From positions 24,001 through 85,341 of the forward strand of contig DBYQ01000018.1 in NCBI GenBank assembly GCA_002310015.1: 61,341 nt of DNA. The letters run 5' to 3'. The notes under the pieces were generated by a model that made no database searches, had not been told where the DNA came from, and saw only the letters and a list, made by a program, of their open reading frames with translations. The stretch comes from Bacteroidales bacterium UBA1182 (GTDB taxonomy: Bacteria > Bacteroidota > Bacteroidia > Bacteroidales > Bacteroidaceae). Shown here in pieces: positions 17,290 through 26,236 of this stretch (position 1 is the stretch's first letter; every line of letters begins with the position of its first letter). The translations under genes and the position numbers were made by a program.

Positions 17290-19875
17290 TTATCCGCAAC
17301 GTGATGAGCCGCAGTTTTTACATATTAGGCATCCCTCCTGATATACCAGAGACTCTGAGCCGCAGACTGAGCATTTCTCGCCCTTGACTACGGTACCGTC
17401 CTGAACGTACTTCTTCAGGGCACGTTCCACTCCGTTCTTCCAGTTGTTGATGTTTTCTGATCCCAGATCCAGTGAACCTATGAGTTTGATGCAGAGATCA
17501 ATCGGCATCTGGTATCGGAGTACGCCTGAAATAAGTTTGGCGTAGTTCCAGTACTCTTTGTCAAACTTCTCTGAAAGACCTTCAATTGTAACCTTGTAGC
17601 CGCGCTTGTTAGTGAACTGGAAATCGTAGCGCTTGTTCCCATCTTCATCGATGTTCTTGATTATCCAGCCCTTTTCAACAGTCTTAGGTAATACGATACC
17701 CTCCTCATCATCCTGCAGTCCGGTGAATATCTCATAGGGACGTCCTTCAAGAAGACCTACGAATGCTACCCATTTCTCCTTGTTGTTCTGGAAACGTACT
17801 ACGTCGGCTTCAAGTATGCGGGGACGGGTCTCTACAACCTGGCGGGGCTCACAATCACATGGAGCAAGAGTGGGTTCCTTGCCGTCTTTCTTCTCTTTAT
17901 CCTTATCGGCCTTCTTGTCACTTTTGGCATCAACCAGAACTCCGTCGCGTGAGCCGTCGCGATATACGGTGCAGCCCTTGCAGCCGCTTTTCCATGCCTC
18001 AACGTAGAGTTGGTTTACAAGATCCTCAGATACATCATTGGGCAGATTGATGGTTACGCTTATAGAGTGGTCAACCCATTTCTGCATTGCACCCTGCATC
18101 TTTACTTTGTTGACCCAGTCAACGTCCTGAGCGGTGGCCTTGTAGTATGGTGATTTTGCTACCAGTTCATCAACCTCCTCTGATGTGAAATTCCGGGTGG
18201 GGTTGATGCCGTTAACAATCATCCATTCTACGAACTTATGGTGGAATACTATGAACTCTTCAAAAGCATCGCCGTTATCATCAACAAATGTGACGTTGGC
18301 GTTTTCATCTTCACGGTTCACCTTGCGGCGGCGTTTATATACGGGCATGAATACCGGCTCCAGACCTGATGTGGTCTGAGTCATAAGGCTTACGGTGCCG
18401 GTGGGAGCGATGGTGAGACATGCTATGTTGCGGCGTCCGTATTTCTTCATATCGGCATACAGCTCAGGGTCAGCCTCCTTGAGACGCAGAATGAATGGAT
18501 TCTTTTGTTCGCGTTTCCAGTCAAATATCTCAAATGCACCGCGCTCACGGGCCATCTCTACCGATGAACGGTAGGCGGCAAGCGCTAATGTACGTTGTAC
18601 CTTCTCCGCAAACTCAGTTGCCTGATCGGTGCCGTAACGTAGTCCTAATGCTGCCAACATATCACCCTCAGCGGTTATGCCTACACCTGTACGACGGCCT
18701 AAAGTACTCTTATGCATAATCTTTTCCCAAAGGCGTTTCTCAGTGTATTTGGTCTCATCATCCTCAGGATCGCTGGCAATTTTTGCCTGGATCATTTCAA
18801 TCTTTTCAATCTCAAGGTCAATGATGTCATCCATTATACGTTGAGCTATAGTCACGTGCTTTTTGAAAAGATCAAAGTCAAACTCCGCTTTTGATGTGAA
18901 CGGATTCTTTACGTATGAATACAGGTTGATGGCAAGCAGACGGCAGCTGTCATACGGGCAGAGGGGAATCTCTCCGCAAGGATTTGTACTGACGGTGCGG
19001 AATCCAAGGTCTGCATAACAGTCCGGAACAGATTCACGCAGAATGGTATCCCAGAACAGTACACCCGGCTCTGCTGATTTCCATGCGTTATGGACAATCT
19101 TTTTCCATAACTCACTGGCGTCAATCTCCTTGGTGTAAATAGGTTTCTTGGCATCAATGGGATATGTCTGGAGATATTTCTGACCGGATATGGCTGCTTT
19201 CATGAATTCATCGTCAATCTTGACCGATACATTGGCGCCGGTAACCTTGCCGCTCTCCATCTTGGCATCGATGAATGATTCTGAATCAGGGTGTTTTATT
19301 GATACGCTCAGCATCAGGGCGCCACGGCGACCATCCTGTGCCACCTCACGTGTGGAGTTAGAGAAACGCTCCATAAACGGAACGAGTCCGGTTGATGTCA
19401 GAGCTGAGTTCTTTACCGGTGATCCCTTGGGACGGATGTCTGATAGGTCGTGTCCCACGCCTCCACGGCGTTTCATAAGCTGGACCTGCTCTTCATCAAT
19501 CTTCATGATGGCACCGTAAGAATCAGCAGCCCCTTCTGTGCCGATAACAAAGCAGTTGGAAAGTGAGGCAATCTGGTAATTATTGCCGATTCCGGTCATA
19601 GGACTACCCTGTGGCACAATATACTTGAATCCCTTGAGAAGCTCATGCAATTGCTTGGCTGTCATGGGGTTCTTATATTTTTTCTCTACTCTTGCAATCT
19701 CATTGGCTATACGCCAATGCATGTCATCGGGAGTCTTTTCATAAATATTTCCAAAGGAATCCTTTACTGCGTACTTGTTCACCCAGACCTTGGCTGCAAG
19801 CTCATCACCTCCAAAATAGTCCACTGAGGCCTTGAATGCCTCTTCAAAAGTGTAGGTTAGTTTTTTGTTGTCCAT
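17290..19875 (-). CDS. nrdJ: Adenosylcobalamin-dependent (class II) ribonucleoside-diphosphate reductase
   Basis: 861 residues. It makes deoxyribonucleotides with a B12-derived radical, independent of oxygen. Landmarks: SNCFVIG with the first redox cysteine, KRRGGVGHDLSDIRP, the NPCGEIPL motif holding the radical-site cysteine, and APTGTVSLMTQTTSG for phosphate binding. A lysine-rich linker near 645-665 precedes the C-terminal part, which ends in a zinc-ribbon-like CSVCGSE...CLICKNCGSSRCG tail with shuttle cysteines. Position next to dnaA links precursor supply to replication. No cobalamin riboswitch is visible upstream. Only 100 bp separate it from the dnaA stop, so read-through from dnaA is possible. 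Confidence 0.94.
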   Translation of the reverse strand: MDNKKLTYTFEEAFKASVDYFGGDELAAKVWVNKYAVKDSFGNIYEKTPDDMHWRIANEIARVEKKYKNPMTAKQLHELLKGFKYIVPQGSPMTGIGNNYQIASLSNCFVIGTEGAADSYGAIMKIDEEQVQLMKRRGGVGHDLSDIRPKGSPVKNSALTSTGLVPFMERFSNSTREVAQDGRRGALMLSVSIKHPDSESFIDAKMESGKVTGANVSVKIDDEFMKAAISGQKYLQTYPIDAKKPIYTKEIDASELWKKIVHNAWKSAEPGVLFWDTILRESVPDCYADLGFRTVSTNPCGEIPLCPYDSCRLLAINLYSYVKNPFTSKAEFDFDLFKKHVTIAQRIMDDIIDLEIEKIEMIQAKIASDPEDDETKYTEKRLWEKIMHKSTLGRRTGVGITAEGDMLAALGLRYGTDQATEFAEKVQRTLALAAYRSSVEMARERGAFEIFDWKREQKNPFILRLKEADPELYADMKKYGRRNIACLTIAPTGTVSLMTQTTSGLEPVFMPVYKRRRKVNREDENANVTFVDDNGDAFEEFIVFHHKFVEWMIVNGINPTRNFTSEEVDELVAKSPYYKATAQDVDWVNKVKMQGAMQKWVDHSISVTINLPNDVSEDLVNQLYVEAWKSGCKGCTVYRDGSRDGVLVDAKSDKKADKDKEKKDGKEPTLAPCDCEPRQVVETRPRILEADVVRFQNNKEKWVAFVGLLEGRPYEIFTGLQDDEEGIVLPKTVEKGWIIKNIDEDGNKRYDFQFTNKRGYKVTIEGLSEKFDKEYWNYAKLISGVLRYQMPIDLCIKLIGSLDLGSENINNWKNGVERALKKYVQDGTVVKGEKCSVCGSESLVYQEGCLICKNCGSSRCG

Positions 19876-19912
19876 GTATAATTACTTGTCTGATCAGAAA
19901 CGTCAAATACAT

Positions 19913-19931
19913 TCCGGTCTTTGCGACCGGA
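19913..19931 (-). other. Hairpin between dnaA and nrdJ
   Basis: TCCGGTC (19913-19919) pairs with GACCGGA (19925-19931), loop TTTGC. No T-run follows on the minus strand, so it may be an mRNA processing or weak termination structure rather than a strong terminator. Confidence 0.4.
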
Positions 19932-19975
19932 GCTCCTTGACATATATGATATAGTTAGCAGTTGATAAGCCTGAA

Positions 19976-21373
19976 TCAGCAGCGTAAGCCGCTTTCTATG
20001 TTCTCCATATCGGCCTTGAAGTTCTTATCAACCTGAATCTGGTCACGAACCATATTGCAGGCATGCAGAACCGTGGCATGATCACGCTTGCCTATATAGG
20101 CGCCAATCTTAGAGGTGGAGTAATCCAGATATTTCTTGGCCAGATACATGCTTATCTGTCTTACCTGAACAATCTCGTGCTTGCGGGATTTGGTCTGGAT
20201 GGATTGCTCGTCAATGTTATAATAGTCACAGACTTTTGTGATTATTGATTCAATTGTGATAGGCTTCTGCTCGTGATGCTGGCTCTTTTCTATCACTTCA
20301 TGAGTCAGATTCAGGTCAATCTCCTTACCGTAGATTGTGGAATAGGCCATGAGTGATACAATGACACCTTCAAGGTCACGGACATTATCTCTAACCTTTT
20401 CTGCAATATAATCTATTACCGGTTCTGAGAACTTAAGGCCGTCACGTCTGGTCTTCTCTCTAAGGATATCTTTTCTGAGCGCCAGATCAGGTTTTTCCAG
20501 TTCAGCTACCAGACCCCACTTGAAACGGGTGATAAGCCTCTCTTCCAGGTCTTTCATGTCCTTGGGTGGACGGTCACTTGTGAGTATGAGCTGCTTATGA
20601 TTCAGGTGCAGATAATTGAATATATGGAAGAAGGTGTTCTGTGTCTTGGCCTGACCTGCCATCTCCTGCATATCATCTATTATCAGTACGTCAATTGACT
20701 GGTAGAAATGAATGAAATCATTTGTGGTGTTGTTCTTGACAGAATCCACGTACTGAACCATGAAAAGGTGTGCAGATACATAGAGCACTCTCTTTTCAGG
20801 GTGGAGTTCCTTGACTTTTCTACCTATGGCTGTTACCAGATGTGTCTTGCCTACGCCCGATGAACCATATATGAACAGAGGGTTGAATGCTGTACTTGCC
20901 GGGTTGAGTGCGATTGTCTCACCTGCAGTACGTGCCAGTTTATTGCTGATACCCTCCACAAAGTTCTCAAAACTGTAGTTGGGGTCAAGTTGAGGATTGA
21001 GATCCTGGACCAATGGCGCATCATTTACTGAAGGAGCCTTATTGCCGGTCTCTGCAGTACCTTTAATATTAGACAATGCGTTGTCTGAACCCACTTTCTG
21101 ATTGATGTTGTTCTCCTTGTCCGTAAGGATGCTGTACATGAGTTGTGTACCCTTGCCGAATACTTTAGTGAGAGCTGCCTTGATTACGTCAATGCAGTTC
21201 TGCTCAAGAAATTCATAAACAAACGGGCTTGGAACCTGAATGATCAGTTCGCCTTTGTCCATTGAAACGGGTTCGATGACAGAGAACCATGTTTTGAAAA
21301 TGGTTTCTGAAACGTTGTCACGGATAAAATCCAGACATAAATCCCAGTTTGTTTTCAGTTCGTTTCCTGTCAT
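19976..21373 (-). CDS. dnaA: Chromosomal replication initiator protein DnaA
   Basis: 465 residues from the ATG at 21373; a TTG at 21385 would add four residues. Domain I (1-85) is followed by a low-conservation linker to about 130. The AAA+ domain starts at NYSFENFVEG, with Walker A GSSGVGKTH near 169, Walker B DVLIIDDMQ, and a TSDRPPKD sensor. Domain IV, the DNA-binding HTH, carries the signature KRDHATVLHACNMV near 432-445. It binds oriC and opens it with ATP. The CAATTTTG at 21460-21467 on the minus strand is only a 7-of-8 match to a -7 box, so its promoter is uncertain. Confidence 0.97.
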   Translation of the reverse strand: MTGNELKTNWDLCLDFIRDNVSETIFKTWFSVIEPVSMDKGELIIQVPSPFVYEFLEQNCIDVIKAALTKVFGKGTQLMYSILTDKENNINQKVGSDNALSNIKGTAETGNKAPSVNDAPLVQDLNPQLDPNYSFENFVEGISNKLARTAGETIALNPASTAFNPLFIYGSSGVGKTHLVTAIGRKVKELHPEKRVLYVSAHLFMVQYVDSVKNNTTNDFIHFYQSIDVLIIDDMQEMAGQAKTQNTFFHIFNYLHLNHKQLILTSDRPPKDMKDLEERLITRFKWGLVAELEKPDLALRKDILREKTRRDGLKFSEPVIDYIAEKVRDNVRDLEGVIVSLMAYSTIYGKEIDLNLTHEVIEKSQHHEQKPITIESIITKVCDYYNIDEQSIQTKSRKHEIVQVRQISMYLAKKYLDYSTSKIGAYIGKRDHATVLHACNMVRDQIQVDKNFKADMENIESGLRC

Positions 21374-21784
21374 TGTTTTGGACAAAGCATTATAGTCAGT
21401 ATGGATTCAGAAAAGGAATTAGGTCTATTGGCTTTTTCTCTTTCTTGAACTCAGCGATGCAAAATTGATAATCTTATTTCATTTGCGCAAACGCATTTGT
21501 TTTCCTCAAAAAAACGGTTTCTGTAAAGTGTTGGGAATTAGGCACTTGGAAAACAGTCTTAAAAAGGTTGAAAACAGACTATTGATTTTTTATAATCTCT
21601 TGAATATCAAGTTTGTAACCTGTTGATAACTTCCAACTGAAGTGCTTTTGCAGGCTTATTATCCCTTGCTTGCAGTGTGTTTCAGGCAAGATTGTTTTAT
21701 GGCAATTTGCAAATTCACAAAATGTGCTTATTTGGATGAAATCTATTTTGGGGACGAATATCGCGATGAATAAATATAACGGAT
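21374..21784. other. Gene-free AT-rich region upstream of dnaA; weak oriC candidate
   Basis: About 410 bp without a supported gene. It is AT-rich, with a TTATCAACA DnaA-box-like site on the minus strand at 21621-21629 and an A/T-rich tract near 21570-21600. I could find only one reasonable DnaA box, so an origin here is possible because of dnaA but not demonstrated. It also holds the dnaA promoter and leader, and the 3' flank of the amidase gene. Confidence 0.35.
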
Positions 21785-22903
21785 TTATTTATTTTTTGCT
21801 TCAATTTCCCTGGCTTCTTTTACGCTTATTTTCTTCCCTTTGTAAAAGGCTATTACGAACGCGTCCTTGTATTTTTTTTGGACCTCAGCCTTCGTCTTAA
21901 GGATGGCATCATAATCAGTTGTATCACCACATGTATATTTGCACACTCCACTCTCTTTAAAGTAACTGACATTTGAGTATGCCTTCAGTCTTTTGTCATT
22001 ACTTTTGAGCGGATTCTTAAGACTCATGAACTGTACTTTGTACACTGGGAGGGATTCTGACTTGTCTGTGTCTTCATTACCGATAGCCTGCGAGGTGGGC
22101 ACCGCTTTATCCAACTGCTTGTTGTGATAATCCAGATACTCACAGAATGCCTTGTAAAGACTCTGTCCCATCTCATCAACGCCTTTTTGTGAAACAAGGT
22201 ATTTGCATTCTGCATCGTTTGATATGAAACCAAGCTCTATCAGAATGCTTGGCATGGCGCTTTTCCAAAGAACCAGGTATCCAGCCTGATGTACACCTCT
22301 GTCAGGTCGCTTTGCGGATTTTACCATCTGATTCTGGTTAAAGGTGGCCATCTTGAGGCTTTCCTTCTGGTACTCACTCTGCATGAACTCAAATATTATC
22401 ATGCTTTCCGGACTGTTAGGGTCATATCCCTCATAGTGAGTTTCATAGTCATTCTCAAACAGAATGGCCTTATTCTCCTCTAGGGCTACATTCAGATTTG
22501 CACTTGCACGGTTCTCTTCAACACCCAGAAGGTAGGTCTCAGCTCCGTTTGCTGACTTGTTTTTGGCTGAGTTTGTATGAACGGAGATGAACATGTCAGC
22601 ACCTGCCTTATTGGCAATGTCGGCACGTTTGTACAGCTCAACAAAGACATCAGTCTTACGGGTATATATAACCTTAACGTTCTTGCAGTTATCCTCTATG
22701 AGCTTACCCATCTTGAGCGCCACGTTGAGATTGATGGTTTTCTCCTGATTCTTGCCGTTTACTGCTCCGGGATCCTTTCCGCCATGCCCGGGGTCAATGA
22801 CAAGCACAAAATTGCCGTCTTTGTCAACGGCACTGGCTGGCACAACCAGAAACAGGCATATTGCTGTAATGAGAGTCCTGAGTATTTTTTGAATTAGTGT
22901 CAT
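21785..22903 (-). CDS. N-acetylmuramoyl-L-alanine amidase (Amidase_3), exported, with SPOR-like tail
   Basis: 372 residues. A signal peptide covers about 1-26 (ending PASA). The Amidase_3 zinc domain runs from VLVIDPGHGGKDPG to about 265: the first His is in DPGHGG, a Glu is in KNQEKTINL, another His is in MFISVHTNSA, and the late catalytic Glu is in SILIELGFISN. After a polar linker, residues about 290-365 (YKVQFMSLKNPL, SYFKESGVCKYT, DAFVIAFYKG) look like a divergent SPOR fold that would bind denuded glycan. It cuts the peptide from MurNAc in the periplasm during cell separation. The start overlaps the upstream lipoprotein stop by 4 bp, making it the last gene of a five-gene operon. Confidence 0.9.
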   Translation of the reverse strand: MTLIQKILRTLITAICLFLVVPASAVDKDGNFVLVIDPGHGGKDPGAVNGKNQEKTINLNVALKMGKLIEDNCKNVKVIYTRKTDVFVELYKRADIANKAGADMFISVHTNSAKNKSANGAETYLLGVEENRASANLNVALEENKAILFENDYETHYEGYDPNSPESMIIFEFMQSEYQKESLKMATFNQNQMVKSAKRPDRGVHQAGYLVLWKSAMPSILIELGFISNDAECKYLVSQKGVDEMGQSLYKAFCEYLDYHNKQLDKAVPTSQAIGNEDTDKSESLPVYKVQFMSLKNPLKSNDKRLKAYSNVSYFKESGVCKYTCGDTTDYDAILKTKAEVQKKYKDAFVIAFYKGKKISVKEAREIEAKNK

Positions 22904-24384
22904 TCTTCTCTTTTTTGTTCATAATTGACCGGCTGGGCATCATTGCTCCTGATAAACGCTGCAAGCTCTCTGGCTGAGACCTTGACAGGCTCAATGGTGA
23001 ACTCCGGTATGTTATATGAAAACATGAACTTAAGGGAGTGCTGCGGATCTTTCTGAGGCACGGGGAATGGCTTGGTGAATGTTCCGTCATCATTGAGATG
23101 AGAAAGATAGAGGCGGGTGTACATTCCGTCTTCACGTCGTGTACTGAATACTATCCATTTTCCGGTGCTTGACCAGGAATGGTAACTTTCAACATCAGAA
23201 CTGTTTATTTCATCAATTGATCGATATTGTCCATTCTCCAGATTCATGAGATACAGTTCAGAATCTTTATGCCAGATATGGAATACACCTTGACTGCCCA
23301 TAGTGAACATCATCCATCGTCCATCTGGAGATACTCGAGGAAGGGTTATGCTTTTCTGCATGCTGTCTGCACGTATAACAAGCTGTTTTTTCCCCCATGA
23401 CCGGTCATCTGGATTAAATGGCTTGGAATATAGGTTATATCGGATACTCTGGGTTGAAGCCGCTACACCGCCTAGTTTTTGGAATAGTGTGGGGTTGCCT
23501 ATATGAGCAGAAACATAGAATAATGTCTTGCCGTCGGGAGTCCAATAAGGGAAGCATTCCAACTCTGTAGAGTCATTTTCAATTATACTTACTGCATTAT
23601 TGTCGTGATCGTATAGGATAAGGTCACTGTATTCATCAAAAACCTCTACTCTGTTGCTGTGATTGGAATGTAACCTCTGATATGTGTGGTTTGTGGAATA
23701 GGCTATGTAGTTGTGGGTGGGATGCCAGGATGGATAGACTCCGGCAGATATTGTGGAGTCAGTCTTATGGTTCAGTTTGGAGAGCTTGCCGTGTCTGTAC
23801 ATTACGGTGCCTCCCTGCTCCAGACGGATATGGAACTGCATCTCATCAGTCTTCCAGTTGCGGAAATTGTGGCAGTTTATACACTGGCGGCTGTCATCGG
23901 CGGCCGACATGGAATTGGCATAAACAACCTTCTCCTTGAAAGAGGTCAGGTCTCTCTGGTTTATGGAGAGTCTTTGGAATGACATGAACGATGGGGGAAT
24001 GAGACGATAAGTGAGATATGAATCAATCTCATCGGATACATATATGCTGAATGGCTTCATCCTGGCCCATCCTTTCTCTCTTTTTTCATATATGGTTACG
24101 GATATGTCTCCCTGTGCAGTCAGATTCTTCCACTTTCGGAGTGGTATGAGAACCTTACGGCCTTTGATGCATACTTTTGATTTGCCTGACTCCAGAACGG
24201 TGACGTAACTGTGGGCCTCATCTTCAATAAGGAAATTGGGCGATGCAATGTTTGAGGGTACTGTGATCTCTGTGAAATCGGGATATATTGAGGGAGCGGT
24301 GCTCTCTGAATACTTCTTGGGCTCCGATGTGCATCCCGTCATAAGCAGGATGGCAGTGGACAGATATAAAACGTATCTATTCAT
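22900..24384 (-). CDS. Lipoprotein with single CxxCH motif and PD40/TolB-like repeats (module copy B)
   Basis: 494 residues. The lipobox LLMTGC places the lipidated Cys at 18. A beta-rich N-terminal domain is followed by CINCH at 168-172, the form of a c-type haem attachment site. Then come propeller-like repeats with PSWHPTHNYIAYS, PYWTPDGKTLFYVSA, PRVSPDGRWMMFT and HSWSSTGKWIVFS, the pattern of PD40/TolB blades. It should sit in the periplasm anchored to a membrane. It is a clear paralogue of the protein at 26214-27701, with the same CINCH, HPTH and SIIENDS motifs. Its gene follows the DUF6057 gene by 4 bp and overlaps the amidase gene by 4 bp. Function unknown; haem binding is predicted only from the motif. 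Confidence 0.75.
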   Translation of the reverse strand: MNRYVLYLSTAILLMTGCTSEPKKYSESTAPSIYPDFTEITVPSNIASPNFLIEDEAHSYVTVLESGKSKVCIKGRKVLIPLRKWKNLTAQGDISVTIYEKREKGWARMKPFSIYVSDEIDSYLTYRLIPPSFMSFQRLSINQRDLTSFKEKVVYANSMSAADDSRQCINCHNFRNWKTDEMQFHIRLEQGGTVMYRHGKLSKLNHKTDSTISAGVYPSWHPTHNYIAYSTNHTYQRLHSNHSNRVEVFDEYSDLILYDHDNNAVSIIENDSTELECFPYWTPDGKTLFYVSAHIGNPTLFQKLGGVAASTQSIRYNLYSKPFNPDDRSWGKKQLVIRADSMQKSITLPRVSPDGRWMMFTMGSQGVFHIWHKDSELYLMNLENGQYRSIDEINSSDVESYHSWSSTGKWIVFSTRREDGMYTRLYLSHLNDDGTFTKPFPVPQKDPQHSLKFMFSYNIPEFTIEPVKVSARELAAFIRSNDAQPVNYEQKREE

Positions 24385-24388
24385 GTAA

Positions 24389-26236
24389 TCAGAACAGTTT
24401 GAGGTTGTTGACGTAATAGTAGTAGTAAAAGAAGGTGTGCCTCAGGTTGGCAGGGAATATGCGATTGGCTTCTTCAAGATCTTTTGGTCCGGTTCTTTGG
24501 GCAAGATTCTGGAAAGACTTGTAGAGATTCTTAGTCTGCTCATCGAACGGTAGGGCTTTAAGCAGCGGGTCGGAATTGTCCTGCTGACTGAATAGATATG
24601 CTGCCTCCTGGTAAAAACGGTCAATACTCTTTGGGTTGTTTGAGTCCAGATAGAGGAAGAAACGTGTCCAGAAGAGAGTTGGATCCTTACTCTTCATAGC
24701 GAAAAGCAGAGCTGCCCGGTCGTACATGGGAGTGGAGTGAACCGGACTGGGGCCAGTAAAGTGACGCCTGATAAAGGTCTCGCATCCCTCCAGGTCAGAT
24801 GTAATCCTGTCTTCATGACAGAGGAGTGGCAGAACCAGGTCATATGGGGCGGTTTTCTGCATGAGTGAACGGTCATAGACCAGTTTGCGCTGCTCCTTTG
24901 CCCATTTGCGATAGAACAAGGTATTGTCCATCTTGGTCAGGAATTTCTCTGAAAGGGCGGTGTTATTAAACAGGATGGCAGTCATGGCTGAATATTTGAA
25001 TATGATGTTCTTCCAACCCAGTATGGTGGATGTCTCAAAACACCAGCGTTGACAGAGCCCGGGTATGCCGTAGTGAAAACCGAGTGTATGTCCAATCTGG
25101 ATGGACATAGGTACATCCCATTTCCTTTTTTGCTCACAGCTGCCGTCGCTGAATGAGAAGGCATAATCTCCATCTTTACCGGTCTTGATGAGTGCAAGGT
25201 CCTTCAGCATTACCATGACACGTGTGGGCTGCCAGTCAGAGTCCTGTGATTGAGAGGCTTTCTCCAGTATCCTGGTCACCTCCTCCCATTTCATGTTGTC
25301 GGCAGCGCGGATCATTCGGAGTTCAGTCTTAAAGTTTGCATCCTTGTACCACAGGATTGTAGTTGATGCTATGATACCGACTAAAAGAGCGCATTGAATT
25401 ATGATAGGGATGTATTTTTTCCCGTTGAGCTCCCCATGTGGCAGAAGAGATATCAGAAGCAGTACAATCATGGCCAGAATAAGGGCACCCTGCATCCTCA
25501 ACAACGGTACGGTATGTACGTGGTCCGGAAGTCCAAGCGTCCATCCTGTGCCTATATAGTATTCAGTAGTACTTACCATAAGTATGGGCGATAACACTAT
25601 GGTTATTGCTGCAGCGGTAAGTATCAGTATCCTGGAAAGTCTGCTGCGGTCTGAGCGGAAAGAGTCTGCGCATGCAGTTATTAATGCTGCAAGAGCGTAA
25701 AAACCGGCAATGTAATAACCTGCAAATCCGATAATAATCGTTATAATCAGACTGGATGCGGGATTATGGGGCTTTCTTATTATTACCACAGTAAAGAGAG
25801 CCCACAGATATCCGAGTACGGGCATAAAGAAGTATCCGGGGTGATTCATGAGATAGACCATATAGCCCATGGACATATTATAAACTACAAATATGAAGGC
25901 TGGTATATAGGCTAAAACTGATAAATAACCGGGCACTTTGAATATCTTGACGGTTAACTCTCCTGATGCTGTAAGCAGAAGAACCCAAAGGAGAGATCCA
26001 AGCCATGGAAGGTAAAGGAACTGGGTAAAGAAGAGCCCCAACCATGAGAGAAGCCCTGAAGGCTCTTTTAAGAATCCGGTGAACCAGAACCAGTCAAACT
26101 CAAAATGGGATCTTTCCTCAACCTTGAGCAGGAAATCAGCTGAACATAAGTTGAGTATTACCCATAAGGCTACGGGAAGTATGAGGCGTGAGTACCAGAT
26201 TAAAGAGGTCTTGTTATTCTCCTTTTTTTGATTCAT
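24389..26236 (-). CDS. DUF6057-like polytopic membrane protein (module copy B)
   Basis: 615 residues. The first half (to about 300) has roughly nine to ten hydrophobic helices with short loops, including a LKEPSGLLSWLGLFFTQFLY turn and a YNMSMGYMVYLMNHPGYFF segment. The second half is soluble and helix-rich, resembling TPR-like helical hairpins, and ends in FFYYYYYVNNLKLF. It is paralogous to 27705-29654, sharing FFTQFLYLPWLG and MGY.V motifs. I assign it to DUF6057 from general resemblance to Bacteroidales proteins of that name. The start overlaps the upstream lipoprotein gene by 23 bp. No catalytic motif is visible; role unknown, probably acting with the lipoprotein encoded next. Confidence 0.7.
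   Translation of the reverse strand: MNQKKENNKTSLIWYSRLILPVALWVILNLCSADFLLKVEERSHFEFDWFWFTGFLKEPSGLLSWLGLFFTQFLYLPWLGSLLWVLLLTASGELTVKIFKVPGYLSVLAYIPAFIFVVYNMSMGYMVYLMNHPGYFFMPVLGYLWALFTVVIIRKPHNPASSLIITIIIGFAGYYIAGFYALAALITACADSFRSDRSRLSRILILTAAAITIVLSPILMVSTTEYYIGTGWTLGLPDHVHTVPLLRMQGALILAMIVLLLISLLPHGELNGKKYIPIIIQCALLVGIIASTTILWYKDANFKTELRMIRAADNMKWEEVTRILEKASQSQDSDWQPTRVMVMLKDLALIKTGKDGDYAFSFSDGSCEQKRKWDVPMSIQIGHTLGFHYGIPGLCQRWCFETSTILGWKNIIFKYSAMTAILFNNTALSEKFLTKMDNTLFYRKWAKEQRKLVYDRSLMQKTAPYDLVLPLLCHEDRITSDLEGCETFIRRHFTGPSPVHSTPMYDRAALLFAMKSKDPTLFWTRFFLYLDSNNPKSIDRFYQEAAYLFSQQDNSDPLLKALPFDEQTKNLYKSFQNLAQRTGPKDLEEANRIFPANLRHTFFYYYYYVNNLKLF

Noticed and set aside
19876..19975. Cobalamin riboswitch before nrdJ
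   Set aside because: Only 100 bp are available, with one short hairpin and no B12-box-like sequence; also class II enzymes are not usually repressed by B12.
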